A stretch of 64,000 nucleotides of DNA, from contig NZ_JAFBCA010000001.1 of assembly GCF_016907475.1 (NCBI RefSeq), positions 4,216,001-4,280,000 on the forward strand, in the 5' to 3' direction. Shown here in pieces: positions 44,174 to 52,312 of the stretch. The DNA comes from Nocardioides cavernae (GTDB lineage Bacteria > Actinomycetota > Actinomycetes > Propionibacteriales > Nocardioidaceae). The notes under the pieces were generated by a model, which searched no databases, had not been told where the DNA came from, and saw only the letters and a list, made by a program, of their open reading frames with translations. Each line of letters starts with the position of its first letter. Within the stretch, counting starts at the first letter, position 1. A program made the position numbers and the translations under genes.

Positions 44174-44671
44174 ATGGCAACCACTCAACTCGGCCCCAAC
44201 ACCGTCAGCACCGTGGGCGAGCTCCCCACGGTCGGCTCGCAGGCTCCCGGCTTCGACCTGGTCGACTCCAAGTTCCAGGCCCTCACCGACGCCGACGTCT
44301 CCGGCAAGCGGGTCGTGCTCAACATCTTCCCGAGCATCGACACCGGCGTCTGCCAGGCGAGCGTCCGGAAGTTCAACGAGCTCGCGTCCGGCCTGGACAA
44401 CACGGCCGTCGTCAACGTGTCGGTCGACCTGCCGCTCGCGCAGGCCCGCTTCTGCGGAGCCGAGGGCATCGACGACGTCCTCGTCGGGTCGGCGTTCCGG
44501 TCCTCCTTCGGCGAGGACTACGGCATCGCGATGGCCGACGGCGGATGGAAGGGAATGCTGGCCCGCGCGGTCGTCGTCCTCGACACCGACGGCACCGTGC
44601 TCCACACCCAGCTCACGGACGCGATCGGCGTCGAGCCCGACTACGACGCCGCGGTGGCCGCTCTCGGCTGA
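44174..44671 (+). CDS. tpx: Thiol peroxidase (atypical 2-Cys peroxiredoxin)
   Basis: 165 residues. Reduces H2O2 and alkyl hydroperoxides with thioredoxin. Peroxidatic C60 in SIDTGVCQASVRKFN and resolving C94 in ARFCGAEGI are placed as in E. coli Tpx (C61/C95). The thioredoxin fold is complete. Single gene, followed by a 12-bp tandem duplication and a strong hairpin. Confidence 0.97.
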   Translation: MATTQLGPNTVSTVGELPTVGSQAPGFDLVDSKFQALTDADVSGKRVVLNIFPSIDTGVCQASVRKFNELASGLDNTAVVNVSVDLPLAQARFCGAEGIDDVLVGSAFRSSFGEDYGIAMADGGWKGMLARAVVVLDTDGTVLHTQLTDAIGVEPDYDAAVAALG

Positions 44672-44695
44672 CCGAGCGACACCCCGAGCGACACC
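44672..44695 (+). repeat. Tandem duplication of a 12-bp unit after tpx
   Basis: CCGAGCGACACC occurs twice in direct succession directly after the tpx stop and just before the terminator hairpin. Confidence 0.6.
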
Positions 44696-44701
44696 CCGAC
44701 C

Positions 44702-44734
44702 GGTGGCCGCGGACCCGATGGGTCCGCGGCCACC
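44702..44734. terminator. Perfect 15-bp hairpin between tpx and the MOSC gene
   Basis: Arms GGTGGCCGCGGACCC (44702-44716) and GGGTCCGCGGCCACC (44720-44734) with a 3-nt loop. It lies between two convergent stops (44671 and 44746) and should terminate both transcripts. Confidence 0.8.
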
Positions 44735-44745
44735 GTCGTCCCGCG

Positions 44746-45390
44746 CTACTGGCGCCGCGCGAGCCAGTCGTGCTCGACCTGCGGCAGCAGGCCCGAGGCC
44801 AGGAAGGTCGCGGCGAGGTCCTTGTCGCCCATGAGGGCGCGGAAGTACATCGGCAGGGTGAGCCCGTGCCCCGGCCGCTCGACGACCTCGACCGGGTCGC
44901 CCGCCCGGATCGCCCCGGGCTCGACCACGGCGAGGTGGGCGCCGGTCAGGCCGCGCTCGGCGAAGCGGCGTACCCACGCGCGCTCGGCCATGTGCTTGGC
45001 GAACGTCGCGCACGGGATGCGCGGCCCGCACACCTCGAGGAGGGTGCCGCCGACCTGCCACCGCTCCCCCACCTCGGCCGTGTCGACCTCGAGGCCCACC
45101 GTGGTGAGGTTCTCGCCGAACATGCCGTCGGGCAGGTCGCGGCCGAGGTGCTCGCCCCACCAGTCGAGCTCCTCGCGGGCGACGGCGTAGACCGCCTGGG
45201 TCGTCCCCCCGTGGTGCCGGCGGCTGATGATCGCGTCACCGACGACGCCGCTGCCGAGCCCGCCGCTCTTCGGCCCGGGGTCGCGCACCTCGATCACGTC
45301 CACCGGGCGCTTGTGGATCCCGCTGGGCCGCTTCAGCCCCGGGACCGGTCCGGCCGTGCCGGCATTGACGGAGCGGACGACGGCTGGCAC
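44746..45390 (-). CDS. MOSC domain-containing protein (YiiM-like)
   Basis: 214 residues. The MOSC domain carries GGTTQAVYAVAREELDWW, the FGENLTTVGLEV motif and CATFAKHMAERAWVRRFAERG, whose Cys is in the conserved sulfur-binding position. YiiM-type proteins detoxify N-hydroxylated base analogues with molybdenum cofactor in E. coli; whether this one binds the cofactor is inferred. GTG start, with TAGCGT 6 nt upstream. Confidence 0.87.
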   Translation of the reverse strand: MPAVVRSVNAGTAGPVPGLKRPSGIHKRPVDVIEVRDPGPKSGGLGSGVVGDAIISRRHHGGTTQAVYAVAREELDWWGEHLGRDLPDGMFGENLTTVGLEVDTAEVGERWQVGGTLLEVCGPRIPCATFAKHMAERAWVRRFAERGLTGAHLAVVEPGAIRAGDPVEVVERPGHGLTLPMYFRALMGDKDLAATFLASGLLPQVEHDWLARRQ

Positions 45391-45396
45391 GCCGAC

Positions 45397-45402
45397 ACGC
45401 TA
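45397..45402 (-). promoter_or_regulatory. Leaderless-type -10 box of the MOSC gene
   Basis: Minus-strand TAGCGT ends 6 nt before the GTG at 45390; no ribosome binding site. Confidence 0.42.
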
Positions 45403-45459
45403 GCCGCCGCTGTGGACCGGCGCGCGCGGACATCCGGGGTTCGGTCGACACCGACGCCG

Positions 45460-45508
45460 GGATCGCGGAGTCCGGAAGTCACCTGGTGACTCGGAGACTC
45501 CACGATCC
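45460..45508. repeat. Intergenic palindromic element, family 1 copy 1
   Basis: An imperfect palindrome with nested arms GGATCG/CGATCC, GGAGTC/GACTCC and GTCACC/GGTGAC. It lies in the 143-nt gap downstream of the VOC gene and upstream of the MOSC promoter (both minus strand). A 43-nt core aligns without gaps with the element at 55645. Confidence 0.65.
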
Positions 45509-45533
45509 TCCGCCCGGCCGACGCTCGTAGAGG

Positions 45534-45905
45534 TCAGTTGTCGCCGGTGTGGCAGACGGCCTCGATGTTGTTGCCCTCGGTGTCGCGGACGAAGGCGCCG
45601 TAGTAGGCCGGGTGGTACTCCGGCCACAGTCGCGGCTCGTGGAGCGACTCGGCTCCGGCGGCGACGGCCTCGGCGTGCCAGGCCCGGACCGTGGCGGCGT
45701 CGGGGGCTCGGAAGGCCACGTGGACCTCGCGGTTGGGACCGATGCCCTCGAAGGTGCTGATCCAGAAGTCCGGCTGCTCCGTGCCGTAGCCGATGGCCAC
45801 CTCGAAGTCCATCAGGCGCCGGTGCCCCAGGACGCCCAGGACCCGGTCGTAGAACGCCGCCGCTCGTGGCAGGTCGGTGCAGTTGATGCCCAGGTGATCG
45901 ATCAT
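45534..45905 (-). CDS. VOC-family (glyoxalase/bleomycin-resistance) protein
   Basis: 123 residues, one vicinal-oxygen-chelate unit pair: MIDHLGINCTDLPRAAAFYDRVLG at the start (metal-ligand His at 4), VHVAFRAPDAATVRAWHAEAVAAG in the middle and YYGAFVRDTEGNNIEAVCH at the end with the metal Glu. Substrate cannot be predicted. A CACGAT hexamer ends 6 nt before the ATG. It is divergent from the phosphohexomutase gene. Confidence 0.9.
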   Translation of the reverse strand: MIDHLGINCTDLPRAAAFYDRVLGVLGHRRLMDFEVAIGYGTEQPDFWISTFEGIGPNREVHVAFRAPDAATVRAWHAEAVAAGAESLHEPRLWPEYHPAYYGAFVRDTEGNNIEAVCHTGDN

Positions 45906-45952
45906 GACCCGATCGTGGCACCGCCCACCGACGGCGTCACGGCCTGTGGGGA

Positions 45953-45958
45953 TAGCGT
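45953..45958 (+). promoter_or_regulatory. Leaderless-type -10 box of the phosphohexomutase gene
   Basis: TAGCGT ends 6 nt before the ATG at 45965. The TAGCGTGCG context is the same as that before pyc. Confidence 0.45.
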
Positions 45959-45964
45959 GCGTCC

Positions 45965-47629
45965 ATGACCGTGCCGAACGACCAGACCGCCCTGCTCGAG
46001 GCGGCTCGCGCCTGGGCAGCTGAGGACCCCGACGAGCAGACCCGCGCCGAGCTGGAGGCGCTCGTCGCCGCCGCCGAGCGGGGCGCGGAGACCGACCTCG
46101 CCGACCGCTTCGCCGGCCCCCTCGAGTTCGGCACCGCGGGCCTGCGCGGCGCCCTCGGCGCCGGCCCCAACCGGATGAACCGGGTCGTGGTCACGCGCGC
46201 GGCGGCCGGCCTGGCGGCGTACCTCCGCGACACCGGCCACAAGGGCGGGTCCGTGGTGATCGGTTTCGACGCCCGCCACAACTCCGACGTCTTCGCCCGC
46301 GACACCGCGGAGGTCATGACCGGCGCCGGGTTCAAGGCCCTCGTGATGCCGCGGACGCTGCCCACGCCGCTGCTCGCGTTCGCGATCCGCGAGCTGGGCT
46401 GCGCGGCCGGCGTGATGGTCACCGCCAGCCACAACCCGCCGCAGGACAACGGCTACAAGGTCTACCTCGGCGACGGCAGCCAGATCGTCCCGCCCGCCGA
46501 CAGCGAGATCGCCGCCCGGATCGCCGCCGTCGGCCCGCTCGCCGAGCTCCCGCGCGGCGACGCCGGCCGCCTCGTCGGCGAGGAGATCGTCGACCGCTAC
46601 CTCGACACGGTCGCGGGCCTGGCCGAGGACGGCCCGCGCGACCTGCGCATCGTCTACACCCCGCTCCACGGCGTCGGCGGCACGACCGTCGCGCAGGTGC
46701 TGGAGACCGCCGGGTTCGACGCCCCACACGTCGTCGAGCAGCAGGAGCACCCCGACCCCGACTTCCCGACCGTCTCGTTCCCCAACCCGGAGGAGCCGGG
46801 CGCGATGGACCTGGCGATGGCGCTCGCCGCGGAGCACAAGGCCGACCTGGTGGTCGCCAACGACCCCGACGCCGACCGCTGCGCCGTCGCGGTGCCGGAC
46901 GTCCACGGGTGGCGGATGCTGCGCGGCGACGAGGTGGGCGCCCTGCTGGCCCACCACCTGCTCGCCCGGGGGCGACAGGGCACCTACGCCAACTCCATCG
47001 TCTCCTCCAGCCTGCTCGGCAAGATGGCCGCCGCCGCCGGGCAGCCGCACGAGGAGACGCTCACCGGCTTCAAGTGGATCGGCCGCGTCGAGGGGCTCGC
47101 CTTCGGCTACGAGGAGGCCCTCGGCTACTGCTGCGACCCCGAGCACGTCAGGGACAAGGACGGCGTCTCGGCGCTGCTGCTCGTGTGCGAGCTCGCCGCG
47201 CAGGCCAAGGCCGAGGGGCGCGGCCTCCCCGACGTCCTCGACGACATCGCCGGTCAGCACGGCCTGCACGCCACCGACCAGCTGTCGGTGCGCTTCGACG
47301 ACCTCGCCGCCATCCCGGCGACGATGGACCGGCTTCGCAGCAATCCGCCGACCACCCTCGGCGGACTGGCGGTCGAGCAGGTGGAGGACCTGTCCGAGGG
47401 CTCGGCCGCGCTGCCACCGACCGACGGCCTGCGCTACTCCCTCGCCGAGGGCGCTCGCGTGATCGTGCGTCCCAGCGGCACCGAGCCCAAGGTCAAGTGC
47501 TACCTCGAGGTCGTGATCCCGGTGCAGACGGGGTCCGACGGGGGTGGCGCGGATGCCGCCCGGATCTCCGCTGCGGGCCGGCTCGACGCGATCAAGGCCG
47601 ACCTGCGGGGCGTGGCCTTCGGGGGCTGA
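45965..47629 (+). CDS. Phosphomannomutase/phosphoglucomutase family protein (phospho-sugar mutase)
   Basis: 554 residues, alpha-D-phosphohexomutase superfamily. Active-site Ser in TASHNPPQDNGYK, metal loop ANDPDADRCAVAV, sugar-binding GRVEGLAFGYEEALGY and the phosphate-binding RPSGTEPKVKCY are all intact. Length and the FGTAGLRGALGAGPNRMN start fit the PgcA/PGM2 branch, in which some members interconvert ribose or deoxyribose 1- and 5-phosphates. Such an activity would join the purine phosphorylase to DeoC here (inference). A secreted beta-helix gene follows 1 nt after the stop. Confidence 0.93.
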   Translation: MTVPNDQTALLEAARAWAAEDPDEQTRAELEALVAAAERGAETDLADRFAGPLEFGTAGLRGALGAGPNRMNRVVVTRAAAGLAAYLRDTGHKGGSVVIGFDARHNSDVFARDTAEVMTGAGFKALVMPRTLPTPLLAFAIRELGCAAGVMVTASHNPPQDNGYKVYLGDGSQIVPPADSEIAARIAAVGPLAELPRGDAGRLVGEEIVDRYLDTVAGLAEDGPRDLRIVYTPLHGVGGTTVAQVLETAGFDAPHVVEQQEHPDPDFPTVSFPNPEEPGAMDLAMALAAEHKADLVVANDPDADRCAVAVPDVHGWRMLRGDEVGALLAHHLLARGRQGTYANSIVSSSLLGKMAAAAGQPHEETLTGFKWIGRVEGLAFGYEEALGYCCDPEHVRDKDGVSALLLVCELAAQAKAEGRGLPDVLDDIAGQHGLHATDQLSVRFDDLAAIPATMDRLRSNPPTTLGGLAVEQVEDLSEGSAALPPTDGLRYSLAEGARVIVRPSGTEPKVKCYLEVVIPVQTGSDGGGADAARISAAGRLDAIKADLRGVAFGG

Positions 47630-47630
47630 G

Positions 47631-48776
47631 GTGCGCGCCGCGACACCGCTCGTCCTCGCCCTCGCCGCCGGCCTGCTCACCGCGGCGCCCGCCGCGACGT
47701 CGTACGCCGACGGGGGTCCGCGCACGTGGCGCGTCGGGCCCGACCGCGCCCTGTCGACCCCCAGCGCGGCCGCGGCGGTGGCACGCGACGGCGACACCGT
47801 GCTGATCGACCCGGGCACCTACTCCGGCGACGTCGCGACCTGGACCCAGGACGACCTCACCCTGCGTGGGGACGGCGGCCGGGCGCACCTGCGGGCAGAC
47901 GGCAGCGACGCCCAGGGCAAGGCGATCTGGGTCATCGTCGGCGACCGGACGACCGTCGACCGGATCGAGCTGAGCGGTGCCGCGGTGCCCGACCGCAACG
48001 GCGCGGGCATCCGCCAGGAGGGCACCGACCTCACCGTCACGCGCAGCTGGTTCCACGACAACGAGAACGGCATCCTCACCGGCGCAGACCCGGACAGCGA
48101 CGTGGTGATCCGCCGGTCGCGGTTCTTCCGCAACGGTGCCGGCGACGGCTACTCGCACAACCTCTACGTCGGCGCCGTGCGGTCGCTGACGGTGACCGGC
48201 AGCTGGCTGTGGGGCGCCGACACCGGCCACGAGCTCAAGTCCCGCGCCGCCCGCAACACGATCGTCGCCAACCGCATCAGCGACGGCGACGCCACCGCGA
48301 GCTACTCGATCGACCTGCCCAACGGCGGCCTGTCGCTCGTCGCCGGCAACGTCGTCGTCCAGGGCCCCCGGTCGGAGAACCCCGCTCTCGTCTCCTACGG
48401 CGCCGAGGGCCTGACCAACCCGAGCCGCACGCTCTGGGTGGTCAACAACACCTTCGTCAACCAGCGCCCGTCCGGCACGTACGTCGCCCTCGCCGACAGC
48501 AGCCGGGCCCACCTGCGCAACAACCTCCTGGTCGGACCCGGCGAGCTCTCCAGCGGCGCGGGCCCCGACGCGCGGGCCAACCGCCGCGTCGGGCCCGGCG
48601 GTTTCGTGGACCCCGCCCGCGAGGACTACCGGCTCACGGCGTCGTCGCGGGCCGTCGACCGCGGGGCCCGCGTGCCGTCGCGCTATCGGGCCCGGCGGCA
48701 GTACGTCCACCCGGCCCGCGACGAGAGCCGCCCGGGCGTCGGCCGCACCGACCTCGGCGCCTACGAGCTCCGCTGA
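47631..48776 (+). CDS. Secreted right-handed beta-helix protein
   Basis: 381 residues with a signal peptide (hydrophobic 4-20, cleavage near 26). After DGDTVLIDPGTYSGDVATW, a run of beta-helix coils follows (about 70-300): TVDRIELSG, AGIRQEGTDLTVTRSWFHDNENGI, SDVVIRRSRFFRNG, SLTVTGSWLWG, NTIVANRISDG, LWVVNNTFVNQR. This is the pectate-lyase/polysaccharide-binding fold. HELKSRAARNT is a likely surface loop; no certain catalytic set can be named. It starts 1 nt after the mutase stop, so it shares that transcript despite an unrelated cell location. Confidence 0.82.
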   Translation: MRAATPLVLALAAGLLTAAPAATSYADGGPRTWRVGPDRALSTPSAAAAVARDGDTVLIDPGTYSGDVATWTQDDLTLRGDGGRAHLRADGSDAQGKAIWVIVGDRTTVDRIELSGAAVPDRNGAGIRQEGTDLTVTRSWFHDNENGILTGADPDSDVVIRRSRFFRNGAGDGYSHNLYVGAVRSLTVTGSWLWGADTGHELKSRAARNTIVANRISDGDATASYSIDLPNGGLSLVAGNVVVQGPRSENPALVSYGAEGLTNPSRTLWVVNNTFVNQRPSGTYVALADSSRAHLRNNLLVGPGELSSGAGPDARANRRVGPGGFVDPAREDYRLTASSRAVDRGARVPSRYRARRQYVHPARDESRPGVGRTDLGAYELR

Positions 48777-48784
48777 CCACCCGC

Positions 48785-48790
48785 TACCCT
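48785..48790 (+). promoter_or_regulatory. Leaderless-type -10 box of the small membrane protein gene
   Basis: TACCCT ends 6 nt before the ATG at 48797. Confidence 0.38.
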
Positions 48791-48796
48791 CGGTCC

Positions 48797-49105
48797 ATGG
48801 TCCGGACCGCCGCCGACGTGGCAGCACGCGCGCGCCTCGCGCTCGTCCTGACCCTGCTCGGCGTCGCATCGCTCCTCGCGGCCGCCTCGCTGGACCCCAG
48901 CGCGACCGCCCAGACCGTCGTGGTGATGACCGCCCTCTCTGCAGCCACCACGCTCGCCGGCGTGCACTGCCTGCTGGCCGTTCCCGACGCCGGGATCCAC
49001 TCGCTCCGGCCGCGCCGTCGCGCCGCCGACATCCCGCTCGTGCTCGCCGGACGGACCACCGACGTGGTCCACCCGGTGCGCCCGCGCGCTCCTGGACGCG
49101 TCTGA
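48797..49105 (+). CDS. Small membrane protein (DUF6412-like)
   Basis: 102 residues with two hydrophobic helices (about 12-31 and 38-60) and a basic C-terminal tail (SLRPRRR). Similar small proteins are found beside short YidC/Oxa1-like insertase genes in actinobacteria, and the next gene here is one. The family name is given from that recollection and is tentative. Function unknown; a partner or client of the insertase is possible. Confidence 0.65.
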   Translation: MVRTAADVAARARLALVLTLLGVASLLAAASLDPSATAQTVVVMTALSAATTLAGVHCLLAVPDAGIHSLRPRRRAADIPLVLAGRTTDVVHPVRPRAPGRV

Positions 49106-49161
49106 CCCGTCGCCCCCGCGCGACGTCGTACAGACCCTTCCACCCGATCCAGGAGACCTCC

Positions 49162-49959
49162 ATGTCACCGCTCGCCCCGCTCAAGCACGCCCTCGCCGCC
49201 GTCCTGGCCACGACCCATGACGCCCTCGCCGCCCTCGGCGTCTCCGCCGACTCCGCCGTCACCTGGGTGCTCGGCATCGCCTCGCTCGTCGTCCTCGTGC
49301 GGCTCCTGCTGCTGCCGTTCGTCATCCACGGCGTCCGCCAGGCCCACGCCGGGGCGCGCGCCCGCCCCCACCTGAAGGGGATCACCGAGCGCTACCGCGG
49401 CCGCACGGACGCCGAGAGCCTGCGCGCCCACATGGACGAGCGCCGAGCCGTGTCGGCGGAGCACGGGGTGAGCCGGCTCGGCTGCCTGCCGGTGCTGGTG
49501 CAGCTGCCGGTGTGGCTCGCGCTCTACCACCTCGTCTCGGACGTGGCCCACGGCACGGCCGTCGGCGCGATGGGACCGGGGCTGGTGTCGTCGTTCGGTG
49601 CCGCCTCGCTCGTCGGCGTCTCGCTCGCCGGCCACGGCTACCTCGGCTCCGGTGGCCTCCACCTCGCCGTCGTGGCGGGGCTCGCGCTGACCGCGGCCGC
49701 GTTGTCGTACGTCACCCAGCGGTTCGTGGTCGCGCCCAACACGTCCGTCGAGGGCATGCCGGAGGCGATGGTCGCGGCGCAGCGCATCATGCCCGTGATG
49801 TCGGCCGGCGGGATGCTGCTCGCAGGAGGCGTGGTGCCGGTGGCCCTGCTCGTCTACTGGGTGTGCAGCTCGACGTGGACGCTGGGCCAGTCGGCGGCGA
49901 TCGCGCGCTGGTGGCCCACCCCCGGGACAGCGGCGGCCGCGCGCCACGTCATGGCGTGA
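49162..49959 (+). CDS. YidC/Oxa1-family membrane protein insertase (short form)
   Basis: 265 residues. The conserved five-helix core is present: LVVLVRLLLLPFVIHGVRQ, a positively charged cytoplasmic loop (AHAGARARPHLKGITERYRGR), SRLGCLPVLVQLPVWLALYHLV (the hallmark insertase helix) and later helices ending with LLVYWVCSSTWTLGQS. There is no long extracytoplasmic domain or Cys lipobox. This is a second, accessory insertase rather than the one linked to rnpA at the origin. RBS AGGAGA precedes the ATG. The 3' end overlaps the convergent oxidoreductase gene by 11 nt. Confidence 0.9.
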   Translation: MSPLAPLKHALAAVLATTHDALAALGVSADSAVTWVLGIASLVVLVRLLLLPFVIHGVRQAHAGARARPHLKGITERYRGRTDAESLRAHMDERRAVSAEHGVSRLGCLPVLVQLPVWLALYHLVSDVAHGTAVGAMGPGLVSSFGAASLVGVSLAGHGYLGSGGLHLAVVAGLALTAAALSYVTQRFVVAPNTSVEGMPEAMVAAQRIMPVMSAGGMLLAGGVVPVALLVYWVCSSTWTLGQSAAIARWWPTPGTAAAARHVMA

Positions 49960-50896
49960 CGACGAGGTTGCCGACCTTGCGGCCGGAGTCGACGATGCGG
50001 TGCGCCTCGACGATCTCGTCGAGCGACATCGTCCGCGCGACCACCGGCCGCAGGTCCCCCGCCGCGAGCCGCTCGAGCAGCCACGCGAAGTGGGCGGGGT
50101 CCTCCGGGGATCCTCCGGCGCGGACGTTCCCGCGGGCGAGGACGGTGTCGACGAGCCCCGCGACGGCGAGCACCAGCACACCTGACGGCGCGAGCAGGCG
50201 GCGGCCCGAGCGCCGGTCGAGGTTGCCGACCGCGTCGAGCACGACGTCGTACGTCGTCGCCAGGGCGTGGACCGACGTCCGGTTGTGGTCGACCACCTCG
50301 TCCGCCCCGAGCGAGCGCACGAGCTCGGCGTTGCGCTCGCTGCAGACCGCGGTCACGTGCGCGCCGGCCAGGTGCGCGACCTGCACGGCCGCCGTCCCGA
50401 CCGCGCCGGACGCGCCGTTGACCAGGACGCGCCGGCCGGGCGCCACCACGTCGTCGAGGAAGTGGCGCGCCGTGCTGCCGCCGAAGAGGACGGCGGCGGC
50501 GTCCTCGTGCGAGACACCGGCAGGCACCGACGTGAGCCGATCGGCGCGCACGGCCGCGAGCTCGGCATGCGCGCCCATCGCCATCCCGGTCATCCCCGCC
50601 ACCTGGTCGCCGATCGTCAGACCGGTGACGCCGGAGCCCAGCGACTCGACCGTCCCCGAGTAGACGACGCCGAGCACCGCTCGGCGCGGGCCGCGCCACC
50701 CGAGGGCCAACCGGCCCGGCAGCGCGAAGCCGCGCGGGAAGCGGCACCCGCGGATCCGGGCGTCCCCCGAGTTGACGGTCGTCGCCCTCACGCGCACGAC
50801 GATCTGGCCCTTCCCGGCGACCGGGTCGGGCAGGTCACGCACCGAGACGACCTCCGGCGGTCCGTACCGCTCCACCACTGCTGCCTTCACGACCAC
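49949..50896 (-). CDS. NAD(P)-dependent quinone oxidoreductase (zinc-independent MDR family)
   Basis: 315 residues from GTG at 50896; a second GTG two codons later (50890) is equally likely. Medium-chain reductase fold: VERYGPPEVVSVRDLPDP at the start, NADP site VLVNGASGAVGTAAVQVAHLAGA and no Cys/His zinc ligands, so it is of the quinone-oxidoreductase/enoyl-reductase kind. It is divergent from a TetR gene with a palindrome array between the starts, pointing to repression relieved by a substrate or xenobiotic. Confidence 0.92.
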   Translation of the reverse strand: MVVKAAVVERYGPPEVVSVRDLPDPVAGKGQIVVRVRATTVNSGDARIRGCRFPRGFALPGRLALGWRGPRRAVLGVVYSGTVESLGSGVTGLTIGDQVAGMTGMAMGAHAELAAVRADRLTSVPAGVSHEDAAAVLFGGSTARHFLDDVVAPGRRVLVNGASGAVGTAAVQVAHLAGAHVTAVCSERNAELVRSLGADEVVDHNRTSVHALATTYDVVLDAVGNLDRRSGRRLLAPSGVLVLAVAGLVDTVLARGNVRAGGSPEDPAHFAWLLERLAAGDLRPVVARTMSLDEIVEAHRIVDSGRKVGNLVVTP

Positions 50897-50914
50897 TCCT
50901 CGAGCCCATGGAGA

Positions 50915-50963
50915 CTTACACCTGTAAGCCTGGTGTCTGACACCGTAGCCTTACGCCTGTAAG
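50915..50963. promoter_or_regulatory. Operator array in the TetR/oxidoreductase divergon
   Basis: Two near-identical palindromes CTTACACCTGTAAG (50915-50928) and CTTACGCCTGTAAG (50950-50963) are 35 bp apart, start to start, with a different perfect palindrome GGTGTCTGACACC (50932-50944) between them. All three lie in the 89-nt region between the two starts. The CTTAC/GTAAG pair is the likely TetR site. Confidence 0.75.
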
Positions 50964-50985
50964 CCACCCAAGCCCAGGAGTCCTC

Positions 50986-51642
50986 ATGTCCAGACCACCG
51001 CTCTCCCCCGACCGCGTCGTCGACGCCGCGAGCCGGGTCGCCGACGCGTCCGGCCTCGCCGGGGTGAGCATGCGCAGCGTGGGCCGCGAGCTCGGGGTCG
51101 AGGCGATGTCGCTCTACCACCACGTCGCCGGGAAGGAGGCGCTCCTCGACGGCCTCGCGGACTGGGTCTTCGCCCGCATCACTCTGCCACGCTCGGGCAC
51201 GGGGTGGCGCGCGGAGATGGAGGAGCGGGCCCGCTCGGCGCGGGCCGTGCTCGCCGCCCACCCGTGGGGGCTCGGGCTCCTCGAGTCGCGGCGCTCCCCC
51301 GGTCCGGCCACCCTCGGCCACCACGACGCGGTGCTCGGCTGCCTGCGTTCGGCGGGCTTCTCCGTCGCGCTCGCCGCGCACGCATTCTCGGTGCTCGACG
51401 CCTACACCTACGGGTTCGTCCTCACCGAGGTGAACCTGCCCTTCGAGCCCGGCGAGTCGGCCGACGACTTCGTCGCCGACCTCGGCGCGGTGCTCGCCGA
51501 CCACCCGCACCTCGCGGAGATGGTGGCCGAGCAGGTCGTGGGACAGGACTACGCCTACGGCGACGAGTTCGACTACGGGCTCGCGCTGGTGCTCGACGGC
51601 CTCGAGCAGCGCGTGCCGGAGGAGATCAGAGGAAGAAGCTGA
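50986..51642 (+). CDS. TetR-family transcriptional regulator (TetR_C domain)
   Basis: 218 residues. Helix-turn-helix within about 8-55: LSPDRVVDAASRVADASG, GVSMRSVGRELGVEAMSLYHHV. The C-terminal part (about 75-210) is the TetR_C type found in true TetR-like drug-responsive repressors. AGGAG lies 8 nt before the ATG. It likely represses itself and the divergent quinone oxidoreductase through the palindromes between them. Its 3' end overlaps the convergent PH-like gene by 17 nt. Confidence 0.92.
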   Translation: MSRPPLSPDRVVDAASRVADASGLAGVSMRSVGRELGVEAMSLYHHVAGKEALLDGLADWVFARITLPRSGTGWRAEMEERARSARAVLAAHPWGLGLLESRRSPGPATLGHHDAVLGCLRSAGFSVALAAHAFSVLDAYTYGFVLTEVNLPFEPGESADDFVADLGAVLADHPHLAEMVAEQVVGQDYAYGDEFDYGLALVLDGLEQRVPEEIRGRS

Positions 51643-52261
51643 CCACCAGCAGCGCGGCGGCCAGCGCGATCAGCGCGAGGGGCACCAGCGCCGGCTCACG
51701 TCGTACGGCATCGGGCAGCGCGCGCTGCTCCTCCGAGCCGGCGGTGACCCCGGCGCGGTCGCGGGCCGCGTCGACGAGCTCGCGGAGCCGGTGCTCGGCC
51801 CAGTCGACGTAGCGCATCCCCTCGTGCGGGCCGTCCTCGGACGACGGGGCGCGGCGAGACGTCATCGCCTTGCGCCACGTGCGGCCCAGCACCGTGCTGA
51901 CCAGCCGCCGGTCGCCGGCGCGGACCGCGAGCACCTGGCGCACGGCCAGCTCCTCGACCGCGGCCAGCCGGATGTGGACCGTCTCGGCGAGGTTGCGCAT
52001 CACCAGGTGCTCCTCGGTGGCCCACAACGCCGGGCGCAGCATCGCGGCCCACGACAGGACGCCGACCAGCAGGGCGACGCCGCCGACCCACGCGGGGAAG
52101 CCGTCGTCCAGGTAGACCACCATGGCGACCACGACCGCGGCGCCCAGCAGCACGGCCGCCCAGCCGGAGAACCGTCCACTGGTGGGTTGGAACCGCTCCA
52201 CGACGGCCTCGCCGTCGTCCTGCAGGCGTGCCATGGTCTCCTCGCTGTTTTGGGCAGACAT
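51626..52261 (-). CDS. Membrane protein with PH-like domain and C-terminal anchor (unknown)
   Basis: 211 residues from the ATG at 52261; the longer frame is antisense to deoC. Two helices near the N-terminus (about 33-51 and 56-73) are followed by a short beta-rich segment (LWATEEHLVMRNLAETVHIRL), which looks like a bacterial PH domain core, then a charged region and a C-terminal membrane helix (about 192-210). Not confidently assigned to a known family. It is divergent from deoC. Confidence 0.65.
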   Translation of the reverse strand: MSAQNSEETMARLQDDGEAVVERFQPTSGRFSGWAAVLLGAAVVVAMVVYLDDGFPAWVGGVALLVGVLSWAAMLRPALWATEEHLVMRNLAETVHIRLAAVEELAVRQVLAVRAGDRRLVSTVLGRTWRKAMTSRRAPSSEDGPHEGMRYVDWAEHRLRELVDAARDRAGVTAGSEEQRALPDAVRREPALVPLALIALAAALLVVSFFL

Positions 52262-52300
52262 TGGCCCCCTGCGGATTGCCGGGGGCGTCCGAGCCAACTC

Positions 52301-52306
52301 TATGCT
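52301..52306 (+). promoter_or_regulatory. Leaderless-type -10 box of deoC
   Basis: TATGCT ends 6 nt before the GTG at 52313; no ribosome binding site. Confidence 0.45.
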
Positions 52307-52312
52307 GGGTCG

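Noticed and set aside
49935..49960. CGTCA-TGGCG-TGACG at the end of the insertase gene, resembling the family 2 arms
   Set aside because: Stem of only 5 bp within overlapping coding ends; length and centre do not match the other two elements.
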